Shown: positions 38,548-51,130 of the stretch, in pieces
How positions within the stretch are numbered: position 1 is the stretch's first letter
Layout: each line of letters opens with the position of its first letter
DNA from: Megaustenia siamemsis
Lineage: Eukaryota; Mollusca; Gastropoda; Stylommatophora; Ariophantidae
Assembly: GCA_032433765.1 (NCBI GenBank)
Contig: JAVIAB010000059.1
Span: 62,408,178-62,472,177, forward strand
Reading direction: 5' to 3'
DNA length: 64,000 nucleotides
Made by a program: the position numbers and the translations under genes
The notes under the pieces: model-generated
Told to the model about the DNA's origin: nothing
The model's database searches: none
The model's input: only the letters and a program-made list of their open reading frames with translations

Positions 38548-40195
38548 GTGAGCTGGACAAGACTGGTAGTGATTGTGGTATTAGTAGTGGTAGTGCTGGT
38601 AGTGGTAGTAGTGGTGATGGTAGTGTTGGTAATCGTAGTAGTGGTAGTAGTGGTGAGGGTGGAGGGAGTGCTGGTAGTGGTAGTAGTGGTATTAGTAGTA
38701 GTAATGATAGTAGTGCTGGTAGTGGTAGTAGTAGTAGTAATGGTGGTAGTGCTGGTAGTGGTAGTAGTTGTGGTAGTAGTAATGATGGTAGTGCTGTTAG
38801 TGGTAGTAGTGGTGGTAGTATTAGTAGTGATGGTAGTGATGGTAGTGATGGTAGTGATAGTAGTAGTGATAGTATTAGTAGTGATGGTAGTGCTGGTAGT
38901 GGTAGTAGTAGTAGTGATGGTAGTGCTGGTAGTTGTAGTAGTGGTAGTAGTAGTATTAGTGATGGTTGTGCTGGTAGTGGTAGTAGTAGTGATGGTTGTT
39001 CTGGTAGTTGTAGTAGAGTAGTAGTGATGGTTGTGCTGGTAGTGGTAGTAGTGGTAGTAGTGGTAGTAGTGGTAGTAGTAGTAGTAGTAGTGATGTAGTG
39101 CTGGTTGTGGTAGCAGTAGTAGTGATGGTTGTGCTGGTAGTGGTAGTAGTGGTAGTAGTAGTGATGGTGGTGCTGGTAGTGGTAGTGGTAGCAGTGGTAT
39201 TAGTAGTAGTAGTGATTGTAGTGCTGGTAGTGGTAGTAGTAGTTGTAGTAGTTATGGTAGTGGTGGTAGTAGTAGTAGTGATGGTTGTGCTGGTAGTGTT
39301 AGTAGTGGTATTAGTAGTAGTGATGTTGTGCTGGTAGTGGTAGTAGCAGTAGTAGTGATGGTAGTGCAGGTAGTGGTAGTATTAGTAGTAGTGATGGTAG
39401 TTCTGGTAGTGGTAGTAGTGGTAGTATTAGTAGTAGTGATGGTAGTTCTGGTAGCGGTAGTAGTGGTAGTATTAGTAGTAGTGATGTTAGTTCTGGTAGT
39501 GGTAGTAGCGGTAGTATTAGTAGTAGTGATGGTAGTTCTGATAGTGGTAGTAGTAGCAGTAGTAGTAGTAGTAGTAGTGATGGTTGTGCTGGTAGTGGTA
39601 GCAGTCGTATTAGTAGTTGTAGTGATGGTAGTGCAGGTAGTGGTAGTAGTGGTATTAATAGTAGTAGTAGTGATGGTAGTGCCGGAAGTGGTAGTAGTAG
39701 TAGCAGGGGTAGTAGTGGTAATGGTGCTGGTATTAGTAGTAGTAGTGATGGTTGTGCTGGTAGTGGTAGTAGTGGTAGTAGTAGTAGTAGTAGTAGTAGT
39801 TGTGGTGAGGGTGTAGGTGGTGCTGGTAGTGGTAATAGTAGTAGTAGGAATAATGAATGCAGTGGTGTTGGTAGTAGTAGTGGTTGTTATTGTGGTAGTA
39901 TTAGCAGTGGTAGTGGTATTTGTAGAGGTATTAGTAGTAGTGGTTGTGGTGGTAGTAGTAGTGGTACTGTCAGTGGCACTTGTGATATTGCTAGTTGTTG
40001 AAGTAGTCGTAGTGGCAGTGGTGTTAGTAGTTGTAGTAGTAGAGATAGTGGAAATAGTTTTAGTAGTAGGAGTAGTGGTGGTAGTAGTAGTAGTGGTTGT
40101 AGTAGTAGTAGTGGTTGTATTAGTAGTAGTGGTTGTAGTAGTAATGGTTGTAGTAGTAGTAGTGGTTGTAGTAGTGCTGGTAGTAGTAGTAGCAT
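38548..40195 (+). repeat. Degenerate GTA/GTG trinucleotide array, 1.65 kb
   Basis: Long runs of gta, gtg and gct triplets form larger repeats such as gatggtagtgctggtagtgg. The + strand is rich in G and T with very little C. Reading frames on both strands (Val-rich +, Thr-rich -) are repeat artefacts. Confidence 0.93.
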
Positions 40196-40439
40196 TACCT
40201 TCGTTGTTATAATAGTTATTTCTAAACACCTTGTCTTGTACGGGTAATTAGCTTAAGCGAAAAATAATGTACATGCTCGGTACTTGCATTACAATGTTTG
40301 TTGAACGTTTCATCATTTATAATTTGTCCCTTGTCATGTATCAGTAGTCAGTATAATCATTGCATGTTTGCAGTTGTACTATCGGGCCTAATTTAATTGG
40401 AACCACACACATTTATGTTGTCGATATCTCTTACTGTAG

Positions 40440-40594
40440 GTCGACGAAATGAGACAGAAGTTCAGGGCCATTTTTATCGAAACAGATATGACGTCATCGA
40501 CTTAAACAATAAATCAGAATCTGACCAACCACATCAAGGCAGTGACTTTAGTTCACAAAATTATATATGTTATGATTATAATGTTATAATATAA
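40440..40594 (+). CDS. Candidate terminal exon of a second gene (receptor-like tail)
   Basis: A pyrimidine-containing acceptor (atatctcttactgtag) ends at 40439. The following 155 bp, entered in the frame where the first two bases finish a codon, encode RRNETEVQGHFYRNRYDVI, then a Ser/Gln/Asn/Asp-rich stretch, and end NYICYDYNVII plus TAA. The tyrosine motifs YDVI and YNVI look like SH2-docking or ITAM/ITIM-like sites in the cytoplasmic tail of an animal receptor. Two AATAAA signals follow at 40776 and 40794, as expected of a 3' UTR. No partner exon was found upstream, so the gene identity is open, and chance is possible. Confidence 0.4.
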
Positions 40595-40775
40595 ATTATT
40601 AGTTATTGCTGTCCTGGTTGTTGTTTATGATCAAGTCTAATATTTAATATTTACAAGGAAAGTAGCGATTGTTTGGAGAGATGTCATTCAGAAAGATTGA
40701 CTCTCGTAGAAATAAACAAGTTATTTAAATTTGTCACTGACTGTGGAAGGTTAGGGCATTGTTTACATTTGGCAC

Positions 40776-40799
40776 AATAAATCTGGTCTGGAAAATAAA
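40776..40799 (+). terminator. Candidate polyadenylation signals (two AATAAA)
   Basis: AATAAA occurs at 40776-40781 and 40794-40799, about 190 bases after the TAA of the candidate terminal exon, followed by a T-run. It agrees with a 3' UTR of about 220 nt. Confidence 0.35.
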
Positions 40800-40834
40800 T
40801 CTGACGCTTTTTTTTTTTTTTAAATTGCTGCTAT

Positions 40835-42003
40835 CTTCATGTTGTTGGTATGTTCATGTTGTTGGTATGTTCATATTGTTGGTATGTTCATGTTCTTGGT
40901 ATGTTCATGTTCTTGGTATATTCAAGTTGATGTTGTGTTCGTGTTGTTGGTATTTTCACGTTGTTGGTATGTTCATGTTGTCTTTGTGCTTTTGTTAGTT
41001 GTACGTTCATGTTGTTGGTATGTTCATGTTGTTGGTATGTTCATGTTGTTGGTATGTTCATGTTGTGGTATGTTCATGATGTTTGTATGTTCGTGTCGTT
41101 ATTATTTTCATGTTGTTTGTATGTTCATGATGTTTGTATGTTCATGTTGTTGGTATGTTCATGTTGTTGGTATGTTCATGTTGTTTGTATGTTCATGATG
41201 TTTGTATGTTCATGTTGTTGGTATGTTCATGTTGTTGGTATGTTCATGATGTTTGTATGTTCATGTTGTTGGTATGTTCATGTTGTTGGTATGTTCGTGA
41301 TGTTTGTATGTTCATGATGTTTGTATGTTTTGTTGTTGGTATGTTGATGTTGTTGGTATGTTCATGATGTTTGTATGTTCATGTTGTTGGTATGTTCATG
41401 TTGTCTTTGTGCTTTTGTTATTTGTACGTTCATGTTGTTGGTATGTTCATGTTGTTGGTATGTTCATGTTGTTGGTATGTTCATGTTATTGGTATGTTCA
41501 TGTTGTCTTTGTGCTTTTGTTATTTCTCCGTTCATGTTGTTGGTATGTTTATGTTGTCTTTGTGCTTTTGTTATTTCTACGTTCATGTTGTTGGTATGTT
41601 CATGTTGTTGGTATGTTCATGTTGTTGGTATGTTCATGTTGTTGGTATGTTAATGTTGTCTTTGTGCTTTTGTTATTTCTACGTTCATGTTGTTGGTATG
41701 TTCATGTTGTTGGTATGTTCATGTTGTCTTTGTGCTTTTGTTATTTCTCCGTTCATGTTGTTGGTATGTTCATGTTGTTGGTATGTTCATGTTGTCTTTG
41801 TGCTTTTGTTATTTGTACGTTCATGTTGTTGGTATGTTCATGTTGTTGGTATGTTCATGTTGTTGGTATGTTCATGTTGTCTTTGTGCTTTTGTTATTTC
41901 TACGTTCATGTTGTTGGTATTTTCATGTTGTTTGCATGTTCATGTTGTTGGTATGTTCATGATATTTTAATTGTTCTCACGTTTGTATATAGAATGTTCA
42001 TGT
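40835..42003 (+). repeat. 17-bp tandem array with longer variants
   Basis: The base unit is tgttcatgttgttggta. Variant blocks carry tgtctttgtgcttttgttat plus ttctacg. All forward frames stay open for up to 238 codons because stop codons are absent from the unit; these are artefacts. Confidence 0.94.
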
Positions 42004-42067
42004 TTATTAAAACAAAGTAAAAATGCGGGATAAACAACTATTATTACTACCTTAATGTCGTTTATAG

Positions 42068-43425
42068 GGTGGAATAATATAACGGTGTTATGTTAGTTGT
42101 CGGAGTGATGGAATAATATAACGGTGTTATGTTAGTTGTCGGAGTGGTGGAATAATATAACGGTGTTATGTTAGTTGTCGGAGTGGTGGAATAATATAAC
42201 GGTGTTATGTTAGTTGTCGGAGTGGTGGAATAATATAACGGTGTTATGTTAGTTGTCGGAGTGGTGGAATAATATAACGGTGTTATGTTAGTTGTCGGAG
42301 TGGTGGAATAATATAACGGTGTTATGTTAGTTGTCGGAGTGGTGGAATAATATAACGGTGTTATGTTAGTTGTCGGAGTGATGGAATAATATAACGGTGT
42401 TATGTTAGTTGTCGGAGTGATGGAATAATATAACGGTGTTATGTTAGTTGTCGGAGTGATGGAATAATATAACGGTGTTATGTTAGTTGTCGGAGTGATG
42501 GAATAATATAACGGTGTTATGTTAGTTGTCGGAGTGATGGAATAATATAACGGTGTTATGTTAGTTGTCGGAGTGATGGAATAATATAACGGTGTTATGT
42601 TAGTTGTCGGAGTGATGGAATAATATAACGGTGTTATGTTAGTTGTCGGAGTTATGGAATAATATAACGGTGTTATGTTAGTTGTCGGAGTTATGGAATA
42701 ATATAACGGTGTTATGTTAGTTGTCGGAGTGATGGAATAATATAACGGTGTTATGTTAGTTGTCGGAGTGATGGAATAATATAACGGTGTTATGTTAGTT
42801 GTCGGAGTGATGGAATAATATAACGGTGTTATGTTAGTTGTCGGAGTGATGGAATAATATAACGGTGTTATGTTAGTTGTCGGAGTGATGGAATAATATA
42901 ACGGTGTTATGTTAGTTGTCGGAGTGATGGAATAATATAACGGTGTTATGTTAGTTGTCGGAGTGATGGAATAATATAACGGTGTTATGTTAGTTGTCGG
43001 AGTGATGGAATAATATAACGGTGTTATGTTAGTTGTCGGAGTGATGGAATAATATAACGGTGTTATGTTAGTTGTCGGAGTGATGGAATAATATAACGGT
43101 GTTATGTTAGTTGTCGGAGTGATGGAATAATATAACGGTGTTATGTTAGTTGTCGGAGTGATGGAATAATATAACGGTGTTATGTTAGTTGTCGGAGTGA
43201 TGGAATAATATAACGGTGTTATGTTAGTTGTCGGAGTGATGGAATAATATAACGGTGTTATGTTAGTTGTCGGAGTGATGGAATAATATAACGGTCTTAT
43301 GTTAGTTGTCGGAGTGATGGAATAATATAACGGTGTTATGTTAGTTGTCGGAGTGATGGAATAATATAACGGTCTTATGTTAGTTGTCGGAGTGATGGAA
43401 TAATATAACGGTACTTATGTTAGTT
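42068..43425 (+). repeat. 39-bp tandem array (~35 copies)
   Basis: The unit is ggaataatataacggtgtta then tgttagttgtcggagtgat. Copies are almost identical, with a block of gtg variants on the left and gtt variants near 42655-42690, suggesting recent expansion. Confidence 0.96.
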
Positions 43426-44169
43426 GAAGGGGGAGATGGTAGGATGAACAAAGCTTGATGACTGGACAATCCAAATATTGATATTGTCTTCGGTTAGGAG
43501 TTTTTGTTGTGTGATTTCATCGACCTCTTAGTTTAAAAATCTATGTTTTGTGTAAAGGAAATGATTTTAATTTCTGCTTTTGATGTCTTCGTTAACTCTT
43601 TCCGTATTTTTCGACGCTCCATGCGCCATGCCGATTTCTGTCATGTACGTTTAGCCGCACAGTGCGTCATTCTCAATTTAAAAAGTGTAAAATGTTATCA
43701 AATCATATTCTTTTTACATGTCTTTTATCATCTTGGCATTGAAATCATCCCTAAAATCATTACCGCTAAACTGATAACAACTTTCTGTACTGAAAGAGTT
43801 TTTCAAGATCATAGTACAGGTCTCAAATACACTTCTAGTTCTTGATTACTGTCTGCTTTCCACTCTCAGCTTTGCCGTGGAATCTGTGGATTTCATTGCT
43901 TCTTTTCTAACACAGCAAATACTTTATATACCATTCAGCTCTAAACTGTCTTCTCTTGTCCTCACACTATTTAACCGTTCATTCTAGATCGCGAAGACTG
44001 AGGTCCTACATAACTCAGCTTCCACAGGATTTTCTTAAATCATCCATTAAGGACAAGTTTACAAACCAGTTGATAGATTGAAATACATCGTCACTACGTG
44101 AGCCTTTATCGCCTATAGGTAGATTGTTCTAACAATTGCTGGACATTTGGGAGACCAAAGTCTCTCATT
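43426..44169. other. No recognisable feature
   Basis: AT-rich DNA with a 100-codon reading frame (43543-43845) lacking any known motif. I do not call it a gene. Confidence 0.4.
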
Positions 44170-44422
44170 GGGAGCCGCGATAGCTCAGTGGTTCGTGAAG
44201 TGGACTGCAAAGGACAAGAAGTAGGGTTCAATTTCAACCGACGGCTTCCGGTTCACCCAGTCTTTAATGGGTACCGGATTTTTTTCTGGGAAAGTGAAGC
44301 GGCACAGTCGTAATACCGACCACATTACTCCAAAAGTCATGTGCCGAAGGTCTGTAAAATTTATGGTCACTAACACCATAATCCCTATACGCCACTTGGC
44401 GTGACGGGGGCTCTTTACTTTT
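44170..44422 (+). mobile_element. SINE A copy 5, full length, 13-bp target duplication
   Basis: It starts gagccgcgatagctcagtgg (box A) and has a box-B-like gggttcaattt, the family body, and ctctttactttt at the end. It is flanked by aaagtctctcatt at 44157-44169 and 44423-44435, giving exact borders and a full length near 253 bp. Confidence 0.88.
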
Positions 44423-44484
44423 AAAGTCTCTCATTAAAGATCTTTGCGAATGGCAAAGTCGGCTTGTCGATAGATGTCACATAT

Positions 44485-44830
44485 TTTTTTTTCGTTCGCC
44501 AGCTTTTACCTCTGAGGAATTCCGTAGAGACTAGGAACTGAATTTTGCGTGTTAATTCGTTTTTCCTAGCAGCTGTGTGCACGGGGGTCCCTCGCTGTGC
44601 ACAGGAGTCCCTAGCTGCACAGGCAAATAACTTCGACTTCGGAGGTACTCATACTTTTTCCGTCCATGAGTAATTGACGTTTGAAGCCGGGCCTCGCTGC
44701 TGAGACCAGGGGTGTATGCTGCAGAGAAAAATCATAAATAAAAATCCCAACCGGTGTAGCCGAGATTTGAACCCACAACCTTTCTGCCTAGAGACCGGCG
44801 TCTTGCCTCGAGACCGACCAGTTATCCCAG
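44485..44830 (-). mobile_element. SINE C copy 2
   Basis: On the minus strand it reads ggtcggtctcgaggcaagac, then box-B-like gggttcaaatctcggc, ccggttgggatttttatt, and the body shared with 25365-25700. Confidence 0.72.
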
Positions 44831-44835
44831 ATGTA

Positions 44836-45421
44836 ACATATAATTCCAAGTCCTTTTTCCCTCTATATTCACATAAACTACCGTGTCTCCGTATGATTGG
44901 AGTTACTTGAATGTCCGTCCTGACTATTCGCCACATTTTGTCGCCTCTTATTGTTTATTTATATGAATGTCAAATTATTACTTAAGGTTTAGCACAGGAA
45001 TAGAGTTGAAAACATTATTAAAAACATTTCTCCAATGCTGGAATGTTTATTAATACGTTTGCCCGAGCGGTTCTTGTCATTTCCGGTTTGCATCAATTTC
45101 AACAGAGAATACAGACAATACAATTCAGAGGTCGTAGATTTATAAGAATTTGTTGCCGCGTCACGACATGCAAAGTTTAGACTTCAAATTAATGAATGAC
45201 CAACAAGATTTCTTTACAACATTACAAAGTTTATTCATACCTTCTTGTACTAGTTCAGACTGCTGGACTGACCCAGGAGAGCCTAACAGCTACTTCTGAC
45301 TACACCTACTGATTGACTCTACTCTGCTAAACGTTGTGTGATCTTCTGCTCAGATTATGATATTCTCCGTTGACCGTTGAGGCTCTCCCAGGCTTATATA
45401 TCCCCTTATTTTCTATCGGGT
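44836..45421. other. No recognisable feature
   Basis: No gene or known repeat was identified before the SINE D structure begins at about 45422. Confidence 0.4.
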
Positions 45422-45680
45422 ACAAATAATAATACATAAATATTATTATATGGGGAACTTCCGAGGCGATAATAGGGAATAATAGAACAAAGAAGTATGT
45501 GTTAGCACTCGGAAAAATTGACAGACAAACAACAATAGAAAAAAACGAACTACTGAGTACGGGTTCGATCCCACTTCGGACCATATATTGTTCTTCGTTT
45601 TTTTCTATTGTTGTTTGTCTGTCAATTTTTCCGAGTGCTAACACATACTTCTTTGTTCTATTATTCCTTATTTTCTATCC
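45422..45680. mobile_element. Head-to-head SINE D palindrome
   Basis: Two SINE D tails point away from each other around one tRNA-like head (acgggttcgatcccac in the loop). The arms 45476-45549 and 45594-45667 are perfect inverted repeats of 74 bp with a 44-nt loop. The minus-strand arm continues into the family 3' tail (to about 45422); the plus-strand arm stops near 45680. Matching family members are 59700-59880 and the fragment at 2005-2079. Confidence 0.88.
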
Positions 45681-46480
45681 CATGGTTCCTCCTTCAACCA
45701 ATCCAATTCCGCCACCTAGTTACTACATATTACGTCATCTCTTTCACCATTTTGAAATGCAGACCGCACCATCTTGAACTTACGCACCTATGTTATATTT
45801 CCCCGTTTGCACACCTTCTACTATATTCTAGTTCACTACTACTTTACTATTACAAATTCACATGAAGCTGAAGCAGTTATCTTCACTGATTGGTCTGTTA
45901 TTCAGAGTAAGCGGGGTTTATGGGTTTTCACGGTCATGAAAACAACAGATAGAATAATAAAGGAGGAGAACGGGTTTTCGTGGCAACTATAGTTCGTTCC
46001 GAAATACGTGCCCAAAGAGTTTATTAATTATCTCGAAAACTGATGAATTTCTGTAATGCTTTTTTACGAAATCTTATTTTTTTTCACCGACCCTAAGTCT
46101 GATTTATTGCCCTACTGTGATGCATTTAGGAAAGATTTTTGTTTCTTTGAGGTATATAAAAATATGATTTTCTTGCTTGTCCTAAACTTTAGGATTTTAC
46201 AATACCCACATTTGTTGTAATAAACTCATCATTTAAAATGGCATATTTCACGTGTTCTCCCCACAATCTTACCACCAGGATACGCTCACTGAACCGTAAA
46301 TTGATACAGATACGGCTTTAACTTGCATTGTTAGAAAACTAACGTAATTTACAGTAAAATCTAATTTTTAGAGCACACGGATTGATATTTTTCATAATTT
46401 ATATTAAAAAAACGATTTGTGCAAAATTCAGACTACCTTTGTACTTAAATGTTAGAAAATCTCAAGGTCGGTGAAAAAAC
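45681..46480. other. AT-rich DNA, nothing identified
   Basis: A short stretch (45865-45960) reads EAEAVIFTDWSVIQ, resembling the start of a LINE RNase H domain (compare DAVIYTDGSVI in LINE A), so a small LINE relic may be present. The rest is unassigned. Confidence 0.35.
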
Positions 46481-46720
46481 ATAAGATAATATAAGAAGGC
46501 GTTGGAAATACATCGGAGATGTACTGAGAAGGAATGCAGAAAGACTTCCATGTCAGGCATTCATGTGATAACTTCTGGTAGAAGAAAACAAGGCAGACCA
46601 AGAGAATAGCCATTCATAACGATTACAAGAGAAGGCTCAACAATAGGAGTAATTAACACGCAAGATCTAGCGGAAAATCGTCAATCATGGAAAAAATATG
46701 ACTTCCACCCTATGTTCTGT
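46481..46720 (+). mobile_element. LINE 3' relic
   Basis: Broken frames read RRRWKYIGDVLRRNAERLPCQAF followed by a glycine/arginine-rich GRRKQGRPRE-like part, a typical LINE C-terminus. The family is not determined. Confidence 0.5.
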
Positions 46721-46789
46721 CTTCACTCCGATTGGACAACCAATGAAAGTTTCCGAGTAACTCGATGAGTGGGCTTAGGAAAGTTAAGG

Positions 46790-49290
46790 GAGATATGGAC
46801 ACAAATACAGGTAGGCATACATCTGTCAGCAGCTAGATAGCTAGATAAACACATACAGGTAGGCATACATCTGACAGCAGTTAGATAGCTAGATAAAAAC
46901 ATACAGGAAGGCATACATCTGACGGCAGCTAGATAGCTAGATAAACATATACAGGAATGCATACATCTGACAGCAGTTAGATAGCTAGATAAACACATAC
47001 AGGAAGGCATACATCTGACAGCAGCTAGATAGCTAGATAAACATATACAGGAATGCATACATCTGATAGCAGTTAGATAGCTAGATAAACACATACAGGT
47101 AGGCATACATCTGACAGCAGTTAGATAGCTAGATAAAAACATGCAGGTCAGCGTACATATGACAGCAGTTAGATAGCTAGATAAAAACATGCAGGTCAGT
47201 GTACATATGACAGCAGTTAAATAGCTAGACAAACACATACAGGTAGGCATACATCTGACAGCAGTTAGATAGCTAGATAAAAACATGCAGGTCAGCGTAC
47301 ATCTGACAGCAGTTAGATAGCTAGACAAACACATACAGGTAGGCATACATCTGATAGCAGTTAGATAGCTAGATAAAAACATGCAGGTCAGCGTACATCT
47401 GACAGCAGTTAGATAGCTAGACAAACACATACAGGTAGGCATACATCTGACAGCAGTTAGATAGCTAGATAAAAACATGCAGGTCAGTGTACATATGACA
47501 GCAGTTAGATAGCTAGACAAACACATACAGGTAGGCATACATCTGACAGCAGTTAGATAGCTAGATAAAAACATGCAGGTTAGCGTACATCTGACAGCAG
47601 TTAGATAGCTAGACAAACACATACAGGTAGGCATACATCTGACAGCAGTTAGATAGCTAGATAAAAACATGCAGGTAGTCATACATCTGACAGCCGTTAG
47701 ATAGCTAGATAAAAACATGCATTTCAGCGTACATCTGACAGCAGTTAGATAGCTAGATAAAAACATGCAGGTCAGCGTACATCTGACAGCAGTTAGATAG
47801 CTACATAAAAACATGCAGGTCAGCGTACATCTGACAGCTGTTAGATAGCTAGACAAACACATACAGGTAGACATACATCTGACAGCAGTTAGATAGCTAC
47901 ATAAAAACATGCAGGTCAGCGTACATCTGACAGCTGTTAGATAGCTAGACAAACACATACAGGTAGACATACATCTGACAGCAGTTAGATAGCTAGATAA
48001 ACACATACAGGTAGGCATACATCTGACAGCAGTTAGATAGCTAGATAAACACATACAGGTAGGCATACATCTGACAGCAGTTAGATAGCTAGATAAACAC
48101 ATACAGGTAGGCATACATCTGACAGCAGTTAGATAGCTAGATAAAAACATGCAGGTCAGCGTACATATGACAGCAGTTAGATAGCTAGATAAACACATAC
48201 AGGTAGGCATACATCTGACAGCAGTTAGATAGCTAGATAAAAACATGCAGGTCAGCGTACATATGATAGCAGTTAGATAGCTAGATAAACACATACAGGT
48301 AGGCATACATATGACAGCAGCTAGATAGCTAGATAAAAACATGCAGGTCAGCGTACATATGACAGCAGTTAAATAGCTAGATAAAAAGATGCAGGTCAGT
48401 GTACATATGACAGCAGTTAGATAGCTAGACAAACACATACAGGTAGGCATACATCTGACAGCAGTTAGATAGCTAGATAAAAACATGCAGGTCAGCGTAC
48501 ATCTGACAGCAGTTAGATAGCTAGACAAACACATACAGGTAGGCATACATCTGACAGCAGTTAGATAGCTAGATAAAAACATGCAGGTCAGCGTACATCT
48601 GACAGCAGTTAGATAGCTAGACAAACACATACAGGTAGACATACATCTGACAGCAGTTAGATAGTTAGATAAAAACATGCAGGTCAGCGTACATCTGACA
48701 GCTGTTAGATAGCTAGACAAACACATACAGGTATACATTCATCTGACAGCAGTTAGATAGCTAGATAAAAACATGCAGGTCAGCGTACATCTGACAGCAG
48801 TTAGATAGCTAGACAAACATATACAGGTAGACATACATATGACAGCAGTTAGACACCATGATAAACACATACAGGTAGGCATACATCTGACATCAGCTAG
48901 ATAGATAGGCACACACATACAGGTAGGCATACATCTGACAGCAGTTAGATTGTTAGACAAACACATACAGGTAGGCATACATCTGACAGCAGTTATATAA
49001 ATAAACAAACACATACAGGTAGAGACATACATCTGACAGCAGTTAGATAGCTAGATTAAAACATGCAGGTCAGCGTACATCTGACAGCAGTTAGATAGCT
49101 AGACAAACATATACAGGTAGACATACATATGACAGCAGATAGACACCTTGATAAACACATACAGGTAGGCATACATCTGACATCAGCTAGATAAATAGGC
49201 ACACACATACAGGTAGGCATACATCTGACAGCAGTTAGATTGTTAGACAAACACATACAGCTAGGCATTCGTCTGACAGCACTTAGACAG
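46790..49290 (-). repeat. 48-bp tandem array (~52 copies), dimeric order
   Basis: Two unit types, one with acacatacaggtaggcatac and one with aaacatgcaggtcagcgtac, share atctgacagcagttagatag and often alternate, giving a 96-bp higher period. The segment 48775-49030 is partly repeated at 49030-49265. Since 48 is 16 codons, the minus strand is open for 671 codons (46723-48738) as a 16-residue Cys-rich repeat; there is no sign it is a real protein. Confidence 0.94.
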
Positions 49291-49695
49291 CTAAATATGC
49301 AGATGGTAAGACAGATAGTTAAAAATGAAGCTAATTTGTTAACGCCTATAACAACATATTTTATTATGTTACAACATAAACACTTGTCACCATAGTCTCT
49401 GCTTCTCCCAATAACAATGACGTTTTTATTTGCAGTGGTGTCAATATTTATTCACGGTAAGGTCTATTTGATATATCCCTCTGACGTACGGGAGTAACAA
49501 GTAAAATAACACCTGTAACATTCATTGAGCAATATGTTACTAAAACTGGATACATTATCTCATAATGGCATTATCTCATATGGTAATCAACCGTGTATAG
49601 TTTCTACAATTTTACGAGGTCAATCATAGTCATCATTATGTGCCTTACTTGTTGGCGTTGGCGAGCATGTCCTTCCACAATCTTCTATCTACAGT
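49291..49695. other. No recognisable feature
   Basis: AT-rich spacer between the 48-bp array and a SINE; nothing identified. Confidence 0.4.
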
Positions 49696-49953
49696 TTAAA
49701 AAAAGTAAAGTACCCCCGTCACGCCAAGTGGCGTATAGGGAAATATGGTGTTAGTGACCCTATATTTTACAGACCTTCAGCACATGATTTTTGGGGTAAT
49801 GTGGTCGGTATTACGCCCGTGTTGGTTTACTTTCCCAGAAAAAAATCCGGTAACCATTTATACTGGGTGAACCCGGAAGCCGTCAGTTGGGATCGAACCC
49901 TACCCCTTGTCCGTGGTAGTCCAGTTCACTAACCACTGAGCTATCGCGGCTCC
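49696..49953 (-). mobile_element. SINE A copy 6 with 14-bp target duplication
   Basis: Full-length on the minus strand, with the head complement ctgagctatcgcggctccc at its right end. Flanked by cttctatctacagt at 49682-49695 and 49954-49967. Confidence 0.88.
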
Positions 49954-50440
49954 CTTCTATCTACAGTGCATCGTATCAATTCCGTTCTTGGCTGTTTTCC
50001 ATGCCATGACACCAAATAAGTATCTTCGCTCTTTTGTCGTCCGATATATATAATTTACCTGCATTCTGCCAGTTGTAGCCAAGTATTCCAACTTTCCTCT
50101 TCTCATGACGCCCCCCCAAAAATGTCGAGTGTTTCTTTATGTTGTTTTTACGAGAACAATCATGGAATGAAATGTCTAATCCGTGCCAGTGTGAACGTGG
50201 GTCATCCACTACCTGAATATTATCGCTTGTGTGAAATAATAATTTGGTAGGAATCACAAATTACTGTAACGTCCCTTTGGAATTTCGAATGTGTCCACGG
50301 TTTACTGAGTGGTCGAGGGGTAAGATGTCAACCTCAGAACAGGAAAGTGTAACTTTCCTGTTCAAAGGTTGACATGATAGTCTTCTTGTGACAGACGCGA
50401 TATATGTAACTAGGTGATTATCACTTCGGCAGACCATCTC

Positions 50441-50641
50441 GTAATGTCGTAAGAGGCGACTAAGGAGGTTGATTGATGGCCTGACAAGCTGTCATTGTAA
50501 AAAGTATTGTTATTGAAACAGAGCCATAGATTTTAGAAGCAGTGATCTCTGCAATATGTGTCATTTTGGCACGCAAGGTTTCTGTTTTTGAGTTTGTAGT
50601 TCTGCCCTATGTGCCGTTTTAGGCTCGAAAGGACAATAGAT
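50441..50641 (+). mobile_element. SINE B copy with 10-bp target duplication
   Basis: It runs from gtaatgtcgtaagaggcgac to aggctcgaaaggacaatag. It is 5'-truncated relative to 24707-24977 and flanked by agaccatctc at 50431-50440 and 50642-50651. Confidence 0.85.
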
Positions 50642-50651
50642 AGACCATCTC

Positions 50652-51130
50652 ACTTTCATCTCCTGAACTCAGCTACGGTTCTATGAACCTTAAAATTGGT
50701 CGTTTTATTTTCAAATGAAACCTCAGGTGATCAATTCACTAACATTTAATTTATTATTGAACGGAGGTGCCTACATTTCAATAATGTTAAAACCACTGGT
50801 ATACATTTGTTGTCCGTGAAACAGCACCATAAAAAATACCATTATAATATTACTACCAATCAACAATAGTTAATTGTTTGTATTAAAGGCGTGTTTTATA
50901 ACATACACAGATCAATTTTGTAACATATGTGGATTTATTTGACAATGCACTTTGGGTTATGACAGTCAAAAGTCTAACAGGAACAGCTGTTAATGTACCA
51001 CCAACTTTTAAAACGTAAAACTGACTTAGCTTTTACATAAAAATAGAAGCGAAGCTTTTACATAAAAATAGAAGCTATTTGATAAACAAGAGAGCACTGT
51101 TTATTTTCCGTTTACTAAATTGTTTGTTTT
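50652..51130. other. AT-rich DNA, nothing identified
   Basis: No gene, known repeat or RNA gene was recognised. Confidence 0.4.

Noticed and set aside
38548..40229. Val-rich frames on + and a 325-codon Thr-rich frame on -
   Set aside because: The GTA/GTG triplet array leaves several frames open on both strands; this is low-complexity DNA, not a protein.
40759..42020. Overlapping frames in all three + phases, up to 238 codons, rich in Cys and Val
   Set aside because: All three phases give the same peptide because the 17-bp unit lacks stops; a clear repeat artefact.
43543..43845. 100-codon + frame
   Set aside because: No motif, no good splice context, and AT-rich composition typical of chance frames.
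44170..44240. tRNA gene at the SINE A head
   Set aside because: Boxes A and B are present but the cloverleaf is not kept, the body continues as a SINE, and target duplications show insertion. The same holds for the SINE C, D and E heads.
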